Part shown: in pieces, positions 54,508 to 63,619 of the stretch | How positions within the stretch are numbered: the stretch's first letter is position 1 | Layout: every line of letters begins with the position of its first letter | From: Ruminococcus sp. AM36-2AA | Lineage (GTDB): Bacteria > Bacillota > Clostridia > Lachnospirales > Lachnospiraceae | Reading direction: 5' to 3' | Assembly (NCBI RefSeq): GCF_003461955.1 | Contig: NZ_QTYB01000003.1 | Coordinates: 62,001-126,000, forward strand | DNA: 64,000 nucleotides | Made by a program: the position numbers and the translations under genes | Notes under the pieces: generated by a model | What the model was told of the DNA's origin: nothing | Databases searched by the model: none | The model's input: the letters and a program-made list of their open reading frames with translations, nothing else

Positions 54508-56895
54508 TTATTCCTCCAAAAGTCCGTTATCTTCCATATATTTGAACAGGGCATATTTTTTAAGAGTTCTTTCAAAATCGTCATCAGTTAACTGTGTATA
54601 GTTTGTTTGAATATACGCTTCTGCCAATGCTTCATCTTCCGGTGATATTTTTTTCTTCAACCAGACATAAGGATTTGGCGTAGCAGTACCATCTATTTGT
54701 TCGATCCATTCTGTTCTGATGGAAACCCATTCACCGAAATCTTTTCTGCCGTTGTGTGGAATTACTTTAAAACCGTCATTTTTCCATCTTGCGAAAAATA
54801 CTGCTTTGTTATTATTATGTGGAATATGCGCTTTAAATACCATAATGCAGGTTGGGATTCCTACGTTGCTGTCAGAAAATAACTGTGCTGGCATTGTCAT
54901 ACAAGCTAATAAAGTATGGTGCTTTAATAATTCTGCCCGTAATTTTTTTCCACTGTTACTTGCACATGACATAGGAATAATAGCAATACCTATGCCACCT
55001 GTTTTTAAATAATGAAGCATAGCTGCTACAAAGTCCAATTCGTCCTGCCCCTTTGAAAATACAACTTCATCCATTCGGGTATTTTTTAGCTCTTTATTAA
55101 TTTCTTCAATCAAATATTGCTGTTCTTTTATATCAAGCTGAATTTTATCTATAGTATCTTTGGGTACACCGCCTGTTGTCTTTTTGGCTTGAGAAAGTTT
55201 TTTCTTTAATACATTGATTTTTCCTTTACATTCTTCTCGTTTGATTATAATTTCATAATTCTGTGATGTGGAAGTATCTTTTTTATTAAGAGAATATGGA
55301 GGGTTAATCATTGCAATATCTATATCTCCAAAACTTGCCAGTGCCTCATGCAGTGGAATTTTTACATTATCATTCAGATATGTTTTGCCGCTGTCATCGA
55401 CTGGCGCGTACGAATCAATTAACAGGGAAGAACAGTTAAATAAATTTGATTTTCCATCACCATGGAATCTCATATTGGCATAAGCCAAAGCATACATGGA
55501 TGGATCGCGTTCGACTCCAATCAAACTGTTACTCTGTGCCTTAACGTATTTTTGTGTTTTTTCAGTTTCATTTATTTTTTGTACAGAAATATTGTTTTTA
55601 ATTCTTTGTAATGCGGAAATCAGAAAAGCACCGGTACCACAACAAATATCCAAAATCTTTGTATCTTCGGTCATTTTTGTATCAGAATAATATTCTGCTA
55701 TATCGCAGAATAATTCGGTAATATGTTTCGGAGTTAATACAATACCCTTTTCTTTTGCGTTACCTTTAGTAAAGCGGAGAAAGGTTGTGTAGAATTCTCC
55801 CATTACGTCAACACCGGTATAGTGCTCTAATATTTCGATAACATTTTCGTATAATGAATATATACAACGTGATAAAACAGTATCTCCGTCCATGAAATCT
55901 TTATTTTCGCCTTTGGGTGCTCTTAATAATTCGTCTTTGGCAAGGAGAGCATTATAAAATTTTTTTAATGCTGTTCGTTTACCTTTTGGAATATTATCAA
56001 TATCCCAGATGCCTCTGATATAATCATCATCAAATTCATCTTTTCCATCACCATACAATGAAGCTTGTAACATTTTTACAGAATGCTTACCAATAGGATC
56101 GGAAACCATTTTTTTTGATTTTGTTGTGCGTTTAGCTTCGATAGCTCTTTTGGTGTCATTATATAATTTTGACTCATGATTGGTTAAGCCAAGAATTATT
56201 GCAGAAACAAAGCCTGCCTTTGAATTATCTTCAATACCATTTGCTCTTAAAAAATTTGCACAGGATAAAGTATATCTTCTGAGCTCTCTTTTTACTTTTG
56301 CTTCTGTTGCTGCAAATCGTTTCAAAACAACGTCAATGTCTTTTTCATATTGGTTTATAGACTGCATAGAATCTTCTAATGAACCATCTGCCAGAAGCTC
56401 TATATCATGTATACTACCATTTTGAGGCCAGACAAAAGACGTTAATTTACTTTCGGTTAAATTTTGGCCTGAAATGCCGATAGCGATTACATCGTATCTG
56501 TCGTATAAAAATGAAGCGTACCATAAAGCGCCGTCTATGGCATACCTGGTGGTATCATCTGATGAACCAAATCCGTTGATTTTGTATTCTTCCGGGTTTG
56601 CGTATTTGCTATGGTCAGTAATATCTGCCTTACATTCAATAACAATAATAATGTTGGAACTGTCTTTAACGATTATAAAATCAGGTCGGCCTTTATTTTC
56701 CATATTCTGGGTTTTACTTGCTTTTTCAAAAACAGTGGAGAGCCAGTCATAATCTGTTCCTTTATAACTATCTTCTTTGAACCAGGTGATTCCATCTATT
56801 TTAGTGTTCTGATTTGAAGGATAGTCTATAATATCTTTTAAGATATCGGAAGTCAGTCCTTTGGTTGTTTCTTCACTTGATTTGTTCATTTTCAA
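54508..56895 (-). CDS. Fused nuclease-N6-adenine methylase (BcgI-A-like)
   Basis: 795-aa type IIB/IIG-like restriction-modification protein. The N-terminal nuclease domain shows P71-D72 (GRPDFIIV) and E87-C-K89 (IVIECKAD), a PD-ExK site. The methylase has motif I DICCGTGAF (~416-424), motif IV NPPY (531-534) and an HsdM-like helical N-domain before it. A coiled stretch (~545-600) follows. It should both cut and methylate DNA with the S-like subunit. GGAGAT precedes ATG 56895. AT-rich against its neighbours, suggesting transfer. Confidence 0.87.
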   Translation of the reverse strand: MKMNKSSEETTKGLTSDILKDIIDYPSNQNTKIDGITWFKEDSYKGTDYDWLSTVFEKASKTQNMENKGRPDFIIVKDSSNIIIVIECKADITDHSKYANPEEYKINGFGSSDDTTRYAIDGALWYASFLYDRYDVIAIGISGQNLTESKLTSFVWPQNGSIHDIELLADGSLEDSMQSINQYEKDIDVVLKRFAATEAKVKRELRRYTLSCANFLRANGIEDNSKAGFVSAIILGLTNHESKLYNDTKRAIEAKRTTKSKKMVSDPIGKHSVKMLQASLYGDGKDEFDDDYIRGIWDIDNIPKGKRTALKKFYNALLAKDELLRAPKGENKDFMDGDTVLSRCIYSLYENVIEILEHYTGVDVMGEFYTTFLRFTKGNAKEKGIVLTPKHITELFCDIAEYYSDTKMTEDTKILDICCGTGAFLISALQRIKNNISVQKINETEKTQKYVKAQSNSLIGVERDPSMYALAYANMRFHGDGKSNLFNCSSLLIDSYAPVDDSGKTYLNDNVKIPLHEALASFGDIDIAMINPPYSLNKKDTSTSQNYEIIIKREECKGKINVLKKKLSQAKKTTGGVPKDTIDKIQLDIKEQQYLIEEINKELKNTRMDEVVFSKGQDELDFVAAMLHYLKTGGIGIAIIPMSCASNSGKKLRAELLKHHTLLACMTMPAQLFSDSNVGIPTCIMVFKAHIPHNNNKAVFFARWKNDGFKVIPHNGRKDFGEWVSIRTEWIEQIDGTATPNPYVWLKKKISPEDEALAEAYIQTNYTQLTDDDFERTLKKYALFKYMEDNGLLEE

Positions 56896-56931
56896 ATCTC
56901 CTTATCTCGACTCTGATCTTTTGTTTCGGCT

Positions 56932-58293
56932 TTATATTTTCATGTTTCCATCTGCAAGGTCTTTTGCTGCAAAGGGGATAAAGTAAAATGGCAGGGTGAG
57001 TAACTTTTTCTCTGGGTTATAACCATAGTTGTTTTTGGAAATCTTGATAGCATATTCAAATTTATTATGATTTGAGAATTTTTCAAGAGAGTTAAGTGTT
57101 CCCCGTCCCTTTTTTACGTCAATTGGATACAGCCTGTTGTCTGACTCAATAATAAATTCAAGTTCAGAAGATGTCCGGCCACGCCAGTAAAACAGTTTAT
57201 GTTCTTTTGCAATCAATTCATTAGCCACAAAGTTTTCAAAAAATATTCCTGATAAAGTGTTTTCTCTTTCACTTGATATAAATGAAGCAGCATTGATGCC
57301 GCTCTGATATGAGAACATACCAATGTCTCCAAGAAATAAACGGAAGTTAGTTTCATTGTCAGGCATAAGTGGCAGCGTAATATGCTCTTTTAACTGGAAA
57401 GACTGATTAACAATGTGAGCCAATGTGAGCCATTGGATAGAAGTTGCAAAATCTCTTGTCTTACTTTTTTCTTCAATAAATCCGGGCGAAAAATTTTTGG
57501 ATTCTTTGTTTAGTTCTTTGTAAATATTCTGGAACAGAACACGGGAACGTAATACCGCTTCCTGACTTGCCTGATAAAGCTCCATATCGGATAAATAGTT
57601 ATCATATAAAACTTTAAGGATTTCTCTTGCTTCAAGAAGAGAGTTATCCTCTATATATGCTTCGACTGCTTCGGGCATACCGCCTACAAGAAGATACTTA
57701 TACACCTGATCCATTGCCAGGTCGTGAATCTGAGAGTCCAGTGGCTGTTTGTTTTCATAAGCTTTTTTTATTGTATTGTAGAGTATCTTATTGCTGTTCA
57801 TTAAAAATTCATCAAAAGTCATTGGATAAACTGTTATTTGGTTTATTTTTCCTACCGGGAAAAGAAATTTATCATTTTCTTTTGATCCTCTTTTATGTGT
57901 TTCCCTTTGAAGTTTGATACGGACCATTGATCCGGTTGCAATAACGGGAATTTCTCTGAAATCCTGACAAAAATATTTAAGAGAAGAAATTATGTTGGGG
58001 CATTCCTGAATTTCATCAAAAATCAGTAATGTTTTTTCGGATATTTGTTTTCCTTTGCGTAATGAAATATATTCAATGATTTTTTCAGCGTTGGCAGTTT
58101 TAGAACAGAATTCACGGATTTCATCTTCTTTTTTGCAATCAACATAAATATAGTTGTTTTTGTAATAAGTTTTGGCGAAAAGTTCCAGAACAAGATAAGT
58201 TTTACCAACCTGTCTTGCACCCCAAACGATTAAAGGTTTTTTACGTTTACTGCTATTCCAATCTGTTAATTTTTGTAATGCAATTCGTTCCAT
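56932..58293 (-). CDS. AAA ATPase with DUF4143 domain
   Basis: 453-aa protein of the ATP-binding DUF4143 family. Walker A GARQVGKT (near residue 25), Walker B LLIFDEIQECP, sensor IATGS; the C-terminal DUF4143 part holds a PD-(D/E)xK-like TSSELEFIIESDNRLYPIDVKKG. GGAGG 7 bases before ATG 58293 decides the start. Many genomes have several copies; roles are unclear, sometimes toxin-antitoxin-like or defence. It lies 36 bp upstream of the methylase gene and is probably in the same transcript. Confidence 0.85.
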   Translation of the reverse strand: MERIALQKLTDWNSSKRKKPLIVWGARQVGKTYLVLELFAKTYYKNNYIYVDCKKEDEIREFCSKTANAEKIIEYISLRKGKQISEKTLLIFDEIQECPNIISSLKYFCQDFREIPVIATGSMVRIKLQRETHKRGSKENDKFLFPVGKINQITVYPMTFDEFLMNSNKILYNTIKKAYENKQPLDSQIHDLAMDQVYKYLLVGGMPEAVEAYIEDNSLLEAREILKVLYDNYLSDMELYQASQEAVLRSRVLFQNIYKELNKESKNFSPGFIEEKSKTRDFATSIQWLTLAHIVNQSFQLKEHITLPLMPDNETNFRLFLGDIGMFSYQSGINAASFISSERENTLSGIFFENFVANELIAKEHKLFYWRGRTSSELEFIIESDNRLYPIDVKKGRGTLNSLEKFSNHNKFEYAIKISKNNYGYNPEKKLLTLPFYFIPFAAKDLADGNMKI

Positions 58294-58424
58294 AGATAAA
58301 CCTCCAAGCATATGATATGCATATTATAATATTATTTGCACTAATTAGCAATAAAAGATAAAATTTTTTTGTACCTATAAAACGGAATAAAATACAATTA
58401 TTTGCACTTCTGAAATAAAAAAAC

Positions 58425-58456
58425 TCCCGGGACAAAACTCCCGGGAATTTTTTTGC
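58425..58456. terminator. Bidirectional terminator
   Basis: TCCCGGGA-caaaac-TCCCGGGA with A7 before and T7 after, between the converging-in-series leftward genes; stops the NCS2 permease transcript before the ATPase gene. Confidence 0.88.
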
Positions 58457-58462
58457 CATATT

Positions 58463-59845
58463 TTACAGGAAAATATATTTCAGGATAAACAGCACTGCCA
58501 GTACATACATCAGAGCGCTGATCTTCTTTTCTTTTGCCTTACCTGTGATCAGGTTGATTGCTACGTATGTGATAACTCCCATGGAGATACCTTCGGAAAT
58601 GCTGTAGAAGAACGGCATTGCGATGATACATACATAACATGGGATCGCTTCGGACATGTCGCTGAAGTCAATGCTGATGACGTTGCTGAGCATGTACAGA
58701 CCAACGATGATCAGTGCCGGAGCTGTGGCAAAGGACGGGATTGCCAGGAAGATCGGTGACAGGAACAGGGACAGACCAAATAAGATGGCTGTTGTCACTG
58801 CGGTAAGTCCGGTTCTTCCGCCTTCAGATACACCGGAAGCACTTTCTACGAAAGTTGTAGTTGTGGATGTACCAAGAACAGCACCGGCAGTTGTGGCAAC
58901 TGCATCTGCAAGAAGAGCGCCCTTGATATTCGGGAGCTTGCCTTCTTCGTCCAGCATGCCGGCTTTGGAAGATACACCAACAAGAGTTCCAAGAGTATCA
59001 AAAAGATCTACAAATAAAAACGCAAACAGGATAACAAGGAAATCCAGTGAGAAAACTCCGTCAAACTGCAGTTTTGCAAAGATCGGAGAAAGACTCGGGA
59101 TGGAAAGTCCGTTGCTGAAATCCGGAAGCAGGTTGTAGAAACCAATCTCCGGATTCGGAACATAAAGTCCGGCGAACTGACAGATAATTCCAAGTCCCCA
59201 TGTGATCAGGATACCCCAGAGGATATTTCCCTTTACATTCTTAACAACAAGGATTCCTGTTACGATGATACCGATCAGAGCCAGGATAACTGTGATTCCA
59301 ACGTTGTTGAAGGAAGCCTCCACGCCCTTGGCTGCGTTATATCCGTCAACGGAAAAAAGCTGCAGCAGTGTGGAACCGCCGATTACGATGTTGGCGTTCT
59401 GTAATCCGACAAATGCGATGAAAAGACCGATACCAACGCTGACTGCGGATTTCAGATTCAGAGGGATCGCATTGAAGATCGCTTCACGTACATTGGTAAG
59501 TGAGAGAATGATAAATACGATACCTTCTGCAAAAACTGCAGTCAGTGCATACTGCCAGCTGTATCCCATGCCGATAACAACAGTGTAGGCAAAGTATGCG
59601 TTCAGTCCCATTCCTGGTGCCAGTGCGAACGGGTAGTTGGCGAAGATCGCCATCAGCAGCGTTCCAAGGAAGGCTGCCAGTGCGGTAGCTGTGAATACAG
59701 CTCCGGAATCCATGCCGGTCGCAGACAGGATGTTCGGGTTAACTGCCAGGATATACGCCATTGTCATGAAGGTGGTGATACCTGCCAGAACCTCAGTTTT
59801 GGCGTCCGTTTTGTTTGCGGACAGCTTGAAAAGTTTTTCTAACAT
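58463..59845 (-). CDS. NCS2 family purine permease
   Basis: 460-aa transporter of the NCS2/AzgA-like family, importing adenine, guanine or hypoxanthine. About 13-14 hydrophobic segments; landmarks TDAKTEVLAGITTFMTMAYILAVNP, PFALAPGMGLNAYFAY, and FLFVDLFDTLGTLVG, the last being the AzgA-type substrate motif. GGGAAAGGA precedes ATG 59845. The mapped promoter leaves a leader too short for a purine riboswitch, unlike many relatives. Confidence 0.93.
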   Translation of the reverse strand: MLEKLFKLSANKTDAKTEVLAGITTFMTMAYILAVNPNILSATGMDSGAVFTATALAAFLGTLLMAIFANYPFALAPGMGLNAYFAYTVVIGMGYSWQYALTAVFAEGIVFIILSLTNVREAIFNAIPLNLKSAVSVGIGLFIAFVGLQNANIVIGGSTLLQLFSVDGYNAAKGVEASFNNVGITVILALIGIIVTGILVVKNVKGNILWGILITWGLGIICQFAGLYVPNPEIGFYNLLPDFSNGLSIPSLSPIFAKLQFDGVFSLDFLVILFAFLFVDLFDTLGTLVGVSSKAGMLDEEGKLPNIKGALLADAVATTAGAVLGTSTTTTFVESASGVSEGGRTGLTAVTTAILFGLSLFLSPIFLAIPSFATAPALIIVGLYMLSNVISIDFSDMSEAIPCYVCIIAMPFFYSISEGISMGVITYVAINLITGKAKEKKISALMYVLAVLFILKYIFL

Positions 59846-59887
59846 ATTCCTTTCCCTTTCTTAAAATATGTTTTAGACAACATGTCC

Positions 59888-59916
59888 ATTTTATCATATA
59901 TAAATTTTGTGTGCAA
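59888..59916 (-). promoter_or_regulatory. Promoter of the NCS2 permease
   Basis: On the minus strand TTGCAC (59916-59911), 17 bp, TAAAAT (59893-59888), ~43 bp before the start codon. Confidence 0.7.
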
Positions 59917-59967
59917 TTGTTAGTGCTCACAGATAGCGCTCTGTGAGGGGATTTTTGGCAAAATACT

Positions 59968-59996
59968 TTTACAAACTGGTGATTTGTGTGTAAAAT
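59968..59996 (+). promoter_or_regulatory. Promoter of the DUF1648 gene
   Basis: TTTACA (59968-59973), 17 bp, TAAAAT (59991-59996), 50 bp before the start codon. Confidence 0.7.
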
Positions 59997-60045
59997 ACAG
60001 GAAAGAGAATGATGGATTTATCCTGCGATGAAAGGAGTGTGTCGA

Positions 60046-60513
60046 ATGTCTGCAAAAAAGCTGAGGACCATTACCAGTGTGATCTGTTTCCTGATGATCT
60101 TTGCATATGTCATATATCTGCAGGCTGTCTGGAGCAGCCTTCCGGAGAGAGTACCGATCCATTTTGACCTCCATGGGGTACCGAACCGGTATGGAAAGAG
60201 GGGCTTTTTATTTTTTGAACCGATCCTGGCACTTCTGATCCTGGGACTTATGATGTTCTGTGAAAACATTCCACAGGACTGGTGCAATTTTCCGGTGGAA
60301 GTAACAGAGGAAAATAAAGAACAGCTGTACGAGATCGGAATAAAAATGATGTCCATGTTGAAGCTTACAGGGGTTGCGGTCTGTCTGTATGCCGGAATAA
60401 GCGGGAATTTAAGCCCGGCCCCCATGTGGCCGGTATGGATTCTCATCGGCGGATGCTTTGGAATCGTGATCTGGGGAATCCGGGCAATGAAAAAAGCCGG
60501 TAAGGATCAGTGA
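60046..60513 (+). CDS. DUF1648 membrane protein
   Basis: 155-aa membrane protein with the DUF1648 motif RVPIHFDLHGVPNRYGKRG between helix 1 (TITSVICFLMIFAYVIYLQ) and helix 2 (ILALLILGLMMFC); two more helices near the C-terminus. DUF1648 occurs in SdpI-type immunity proteins and in many small proteins of unknown role. AAAGGAG precedes ATG 60046; the frame from 60028 is rejected. Confidence 0.8.
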   Translation: MSAKKLRTITSVICFLMIFAYVIYLQAVWSSLPERVPIHFDLHGVPNRYGKRGFLFFEPILALLILGLMMFCENIPQDWCNFPVEVTEENKEQLYEIGIKMMSMLKLTGVAVCLYAGISGNLSPAPMWPVWILIGGCFGIVIWGIRAMKKAGKDQ

Positions 60514-60565
60514 GTGGATGATCAAAAAGGAATGATAAAAAATAAGAGAGGAATGACAGGCATAT

Positions 60566-60838
60566 ATGGCAGATACAAGAACAGATGAGCTTTACAGAGC
60601 GCTTCAGGATAAAGGCTATCCCGATGAGTTATGCCGGGAGATCGCCTATAAACATATGAATACTGATTACACAGCCACCCGGATGCTGGGATATTTATAC
60701 CGGGTGACAAGTCCAAGAGTGGATGATGTGATCGATGAAATGCTGGCGATCTTAAGCGACCGGGAGGCAATCATCCAGAAGAAAGAGCTGGAACATGCCC
60801 AGGCTACGATCAACAGTGTGTACAGGGATGGGCTGTAA
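60566..60838 (+). CDS. Small helical protein, unrecognised
   Basis: 90-aa soluble protein, strongly helical and charged (TDELYRALQDKGYPDELCREIAYKHMNTDYTA, then a C-terminal helix REAIIQKKELEHAQATINSVY). No motif I know. 52 bp after the DUF1648 gene with AGAGAGGA upstream, so likely co-transcribed. The pattern is that of a conserved hypothetical of this family of bacteria. Confidence 0.7.
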   Translation: MADTRTDELYRALQDKGYPDELCREIAYKHMNTDYTATRMLGYLYRVTSPRVDDVIDEMLAILSDREAIIQKKELEHAQATINSVYRDGL

Positions 60839-61020
60839 GACAGAGTTGAAGGGATTTTTACTGGCTGTTATTGTTGATAAATATGGATAAATATGATAAA
60901 GTTACTGTAACAGTCAGGACACAGTCAGGCAGATGTTTTCCGAATCATAACAGGGAGATAATTGTCATATTTTTCGCTGTATCTGACAGAAGTACGGAAA
61001 AGAAATGGGAGGAACAACGT

Positions 61021-62097
61021 ATGCGAAATTTAAAAAAAGCATTATGCGGTATTATGACAGGAATGATGATCATTACCGCAGCACCGGCAGCAATCCCGGG
61101 AACAGGATTTGTAACAGAGGTACAGGCGGCAACCATCGGAACACCGAAGATGGTATCCGTTAAAGCTGTAGGAAAGAGCACCGTAGCTGTGAAATGGAGT
61201 GCTGTAAAAGGCGCGGCAGGTTACCGTGTTATGAGAAAGACAAACAGCGGTAGATGGGTAAACCTGAAAGATATTGCAGGAGCCAGCAAGGTTTCCTATT
61301 CCGATACGAAGGTCAGCGTAGGAAATAAATATACTTACACAGTAAGAGCTTACACAAAGAACAAGAAGACCATGAGCAGCTACAACAAAACAGGTCTTTC
61401 CGCTGTTGCCGGAATCAGCACACTGAAGCTGAGCAAGAGCACATTATCTGTTTTTGCAGGTTCTTCTTACACACTGAAGGTTACAGGAGCTAAGATTTCT
61501 CCTAAGTGGAGTTCCAGCAATACCAAGGTTGCTACAGTCAGCAGCACAGGTAAAGTTAGCGGAAAGAAAGTGGGAACAGCTAAGATCACAGCCAAACTTG
61601 GCGGACGTACCTTCACCTGCACAGTTAAGGTAAAAGAGAAACCGGTTTATGAGGCAAGTGCCACAGTTAAGAATAATTATGCGAAGCTGATCAATGCGGT
61701 TAAGAGTAATGGTGGTAAGCTTACTTATGTTTCTGGTACCAGCAGTTCAAAATTTACCACAACGATTACTTATTCCAGCTCAGATTCTAAACTTCATATC
61801 AGTCATATAAATAATATTGCTAAAGTAAATATTTACATAACAGGAACAAAAATCGATCAGATAAAGGTTTATTGTGAGGAATTTAATAATAAATATGTTT
61901 CAACATTAGATGCAACAACCTGGAATGGTTCTAATCTGAAATTTTATAATACCAGAACCAATAAACCAGGAAGCGATGACAGACAGAGTATGGCGAATAC
62001 ATTCACAAGTATTACATTTGATGCAGTAAATAAAATTTTACAGTCAAACGTAAATCTTACTCTGAAAAGCCTTGGTTTTACAAGATATAACGGTTAA
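61021..62097 (+). CDS. Secreted Ig-like (Big_2) domain protein
   Basis: 358-aa exported protein. Signal peptide with hydrophobic core CGIMTGMMIITAAPAAI, cut probably after VQAA (~37). Residues ~40-125 form a fibronectin-III-like domain (VSVKAVGKSTVAVKWSAVKGAAGYRV), ~130-205 a Big_2 domain (LSKSTLSVFAGSSYTLKV...VSSTGKVSGKKVGTAKITA), and the last ~150 are unrecognised, Ser/Thr/Asn-rich. GGGAGG 7 bases before ATG 61021 fixes the start. No anchor is seen, so it is released or wall-bound non-covalently. Confidence 0.85.
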   Translation: MRNLKKALCGIMTGMMIITAAPAAIPGTGFVTEVQAATIGTPKMVSVKAVGKSTVAVKWSAVKGAAGYRVMRKTNSGRWVNLKDIAGASKVSYSDTKVSVGNKYTYTVRAYTKNKKTMSSYNKTGLSAVAGISTLKLSKSTLSVFAGSSYTLKVTGAKISPKWSSSNTKVATVSSTGKVSGKKVGTAKITAKLGGRTFTCTVKVKEKPVYEASATVKNNYAKLINAVKSNGGKLTYVSGTSSSKFTTTITYSSSDSKLHISHINNIAKVNIYITGTKIDQIKVYCEEFNNKYVSTLDATTWNGSNLKFYNTRTNKPGSDDRQSMANTFTSITFDAVNKILQSNVNLTLKSLGFTRYNG

Positions 62098-62142
62098 AAA
62101 AGCCGGATATTATTTGCGTTTAAAGACATAACAAACCGAAAA

Positions 62143-62211
62143 TCCCGAAACTGCAACAGCATTTCTGATATAAACAACAGATCAGAAACAGCAGCAGTTC
62201 CGGGACTTTTT
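62143..62211 (+). terminator. Terminator of the Big_2 gene
   Basis: Long imperfect stem from TCCCGAAACTGC (62143) to GCAGTTCCGGGA (ends 62205) including TTTCTGAT/ATCAGAAA, followed by CTTTTTA. Confidence 0.88.
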
Positions 62212-62250
62212 ATTGGAATTGGAAATACACGCGAGATTTTCTGAAAATAC

Positions 62251-62281
62251 TTGACCTAAAGTCAACTTCATACTTTATACT
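62251..62281 (+). promoter_or_regulatory. MerR-type promoter of the aldo/keto reductase
   Basis: TTGACC (62251-62256), a 19-bp spacer and TATACT (62276-62281). The long spacer and the inverted repeat TTGAC-ctaaa-GTCAA overlapping the -35 are the hallmark of promoters activated by MerR-family regulators such as AdhR. No merR gene is in the window. A leader hairpin ATATC-GGCGGC / GCCGCTGATAT follows (62290-62327). Confidence 0.65.
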
Positions 62282-62406
62282 ATAGATACGGATATCGGCG
62301 GCTGGAGATTTTCTGCCGCTGATATTATGTTATAACGTGTAAAATACCGGGCGACGGAGAAATTTTTTATCCGGAAAATGTAAGATCAAAAAAGGAGGAT
62401 ACAACA

Positions 62407-63519
62407 ATGCTGGATGGAGCAAAAAAACATTTTGTTTTTGGTTACATGAGACTTCCAATGAACGGTGATGAAGTGGATATCGAGCAGACCAAACAGATGG
62501 TAGATTATTTTCTGGAGAATGGGTTTAACTACTTTGATACTGCTCATGGTTATCTTGAGGGAAAAAGTGAGAAAGCTATTAAGACATGCCTCGCTGACAG
62601 ACATAAAAGAGATGAGTTTATTCTTACCAATAAACTGACAAATTTCTATTTCAAGAAAGAGGAAGATATCCGTCCGCTTTTTGAGCAGCAGCTGGAAGCC
62701 TGTGGAGTAGAGTATTTTGATTATTATCTGATGCATGCACAGAGTGCGGAGATCTTTAAATACTTTAAAGAGCGCCATGCATACGAGACTGCTTTTGCAC
62801 TGAAAGAAGAAGGAAAAATAAAACATGTGGGAATTTCCTTCCACGACAGAGCAGAAGTTCTGGATGCGATCCTTACCGAGTATCCGCAGATCGAAGTGGT
62901 TCAGATCCAGTTTAACTATCTGGATTATGAGGACCCGGCAGTACAGAGTAAAAAATGCTACGAAGTCTGTCGTAAGCACAACAAGCCGGTGCTTGTTATG
63001 GAGCCTGTAAAAGGCTGAAGCCTTGTAAACCTTCCTGAGGAGGCAAAAAAAGTTCTTGAGGATCTTCACGGCGGAAGTCCTGCAAGCTATGCCATCCGTT
63101 TTGCGGCCGGATTCGAGGGAATTGAGATGGTTCTTTCCGGTATGAGTACCCTGGAGCAGATGAAGGATAACTTAAGCTTCATGAAAGACTTCAAACCGCT
63201 GACAGAGGAAGAGCATGCAGCAGTAAAGAAAGTCTGCGATATCATCCACAGCAAAAACCTGATTCCATGTACAGCCTGCAGATACTGCATCGACGGCTGC
63301 CCGAAACACATCTCCATCCCGGATCTCTTTGCCTGCATGAACACCAAACAGATCTATCATGACTGGAATGCAGATTATTACTACAACAACGTGCATACCG
63401 TAGACCACGGAAAAGCATCCGACTGTGTGGAGTGTGGAAAATGCGAGAAGGCATGTCCGCAGCATCTGAAGATCCGCGAACTTCTGAAAGAGGTTGCCAA
63501 GGGGTTCGAAAAGAAATAA
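62407..63519 (+). pseudogene. Aldo/keto reductase-ferredoxin, interrupted by TGA
   Basis: An otherwise complete 370-codon gene. N-terminal AKR barrel: YMRLPM, YFDTAHGY with the catalytic Asp-Tyr region, KLTNF, YYLMHAQSA; C-terminal ferredoxin-like part with CTACRYCIDGCP and CVECGKCEKACP for two 4Fe-4S clusters. At 63016-63018 the frame has TGA in VMEPVKG-(TGA)-SLVNLPEEA, where relatives have Gly (GGA); one base change explains it. AGGAGGA precedes ATG 62407. Downstream codons are intact, so the mutation is recent, or the stop is read through or a sequencing error. Confidence 0.85.
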
Positions 63520-63542
63520 AAGCGAAGCGTAATGCGAACGCG

Positions 63543-63614
63543 CCCCCTGGAAATTGGTCATAATAAAATTCCCCCGGAAAATGCCCGCTAAAAGACATTT
63601 CCAGGGGGATTTTT
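63543..63614. terminator. Convergent terminator with alternative left arms
   Basis: ATTTCCAGGGGG (63597-63608) can pair with CCCCCTGGAAAT (63543-63554, perfect) or with the nearer CCCCCGGAAAAT (63571-63582, one bulge), then ATTTTT. It serves the reductase on the + strand and possibly the LacI gene on the other. Confidence 0.8.
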
Positions 63615-63619
63615 GACTC

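Noticed and set aside
59846..59916. Purine riboswitch before the NCS2 permease
   Set aside because: The promoter lies ~43 bp from the start codon and no purine-riboswitch core is visible.
63016..63018. Selenocysteine codon in the reductase
   Set aside because: Relatives have Gly here, not Cys, and no convincing SECIS loop is seen; kept only as a check.
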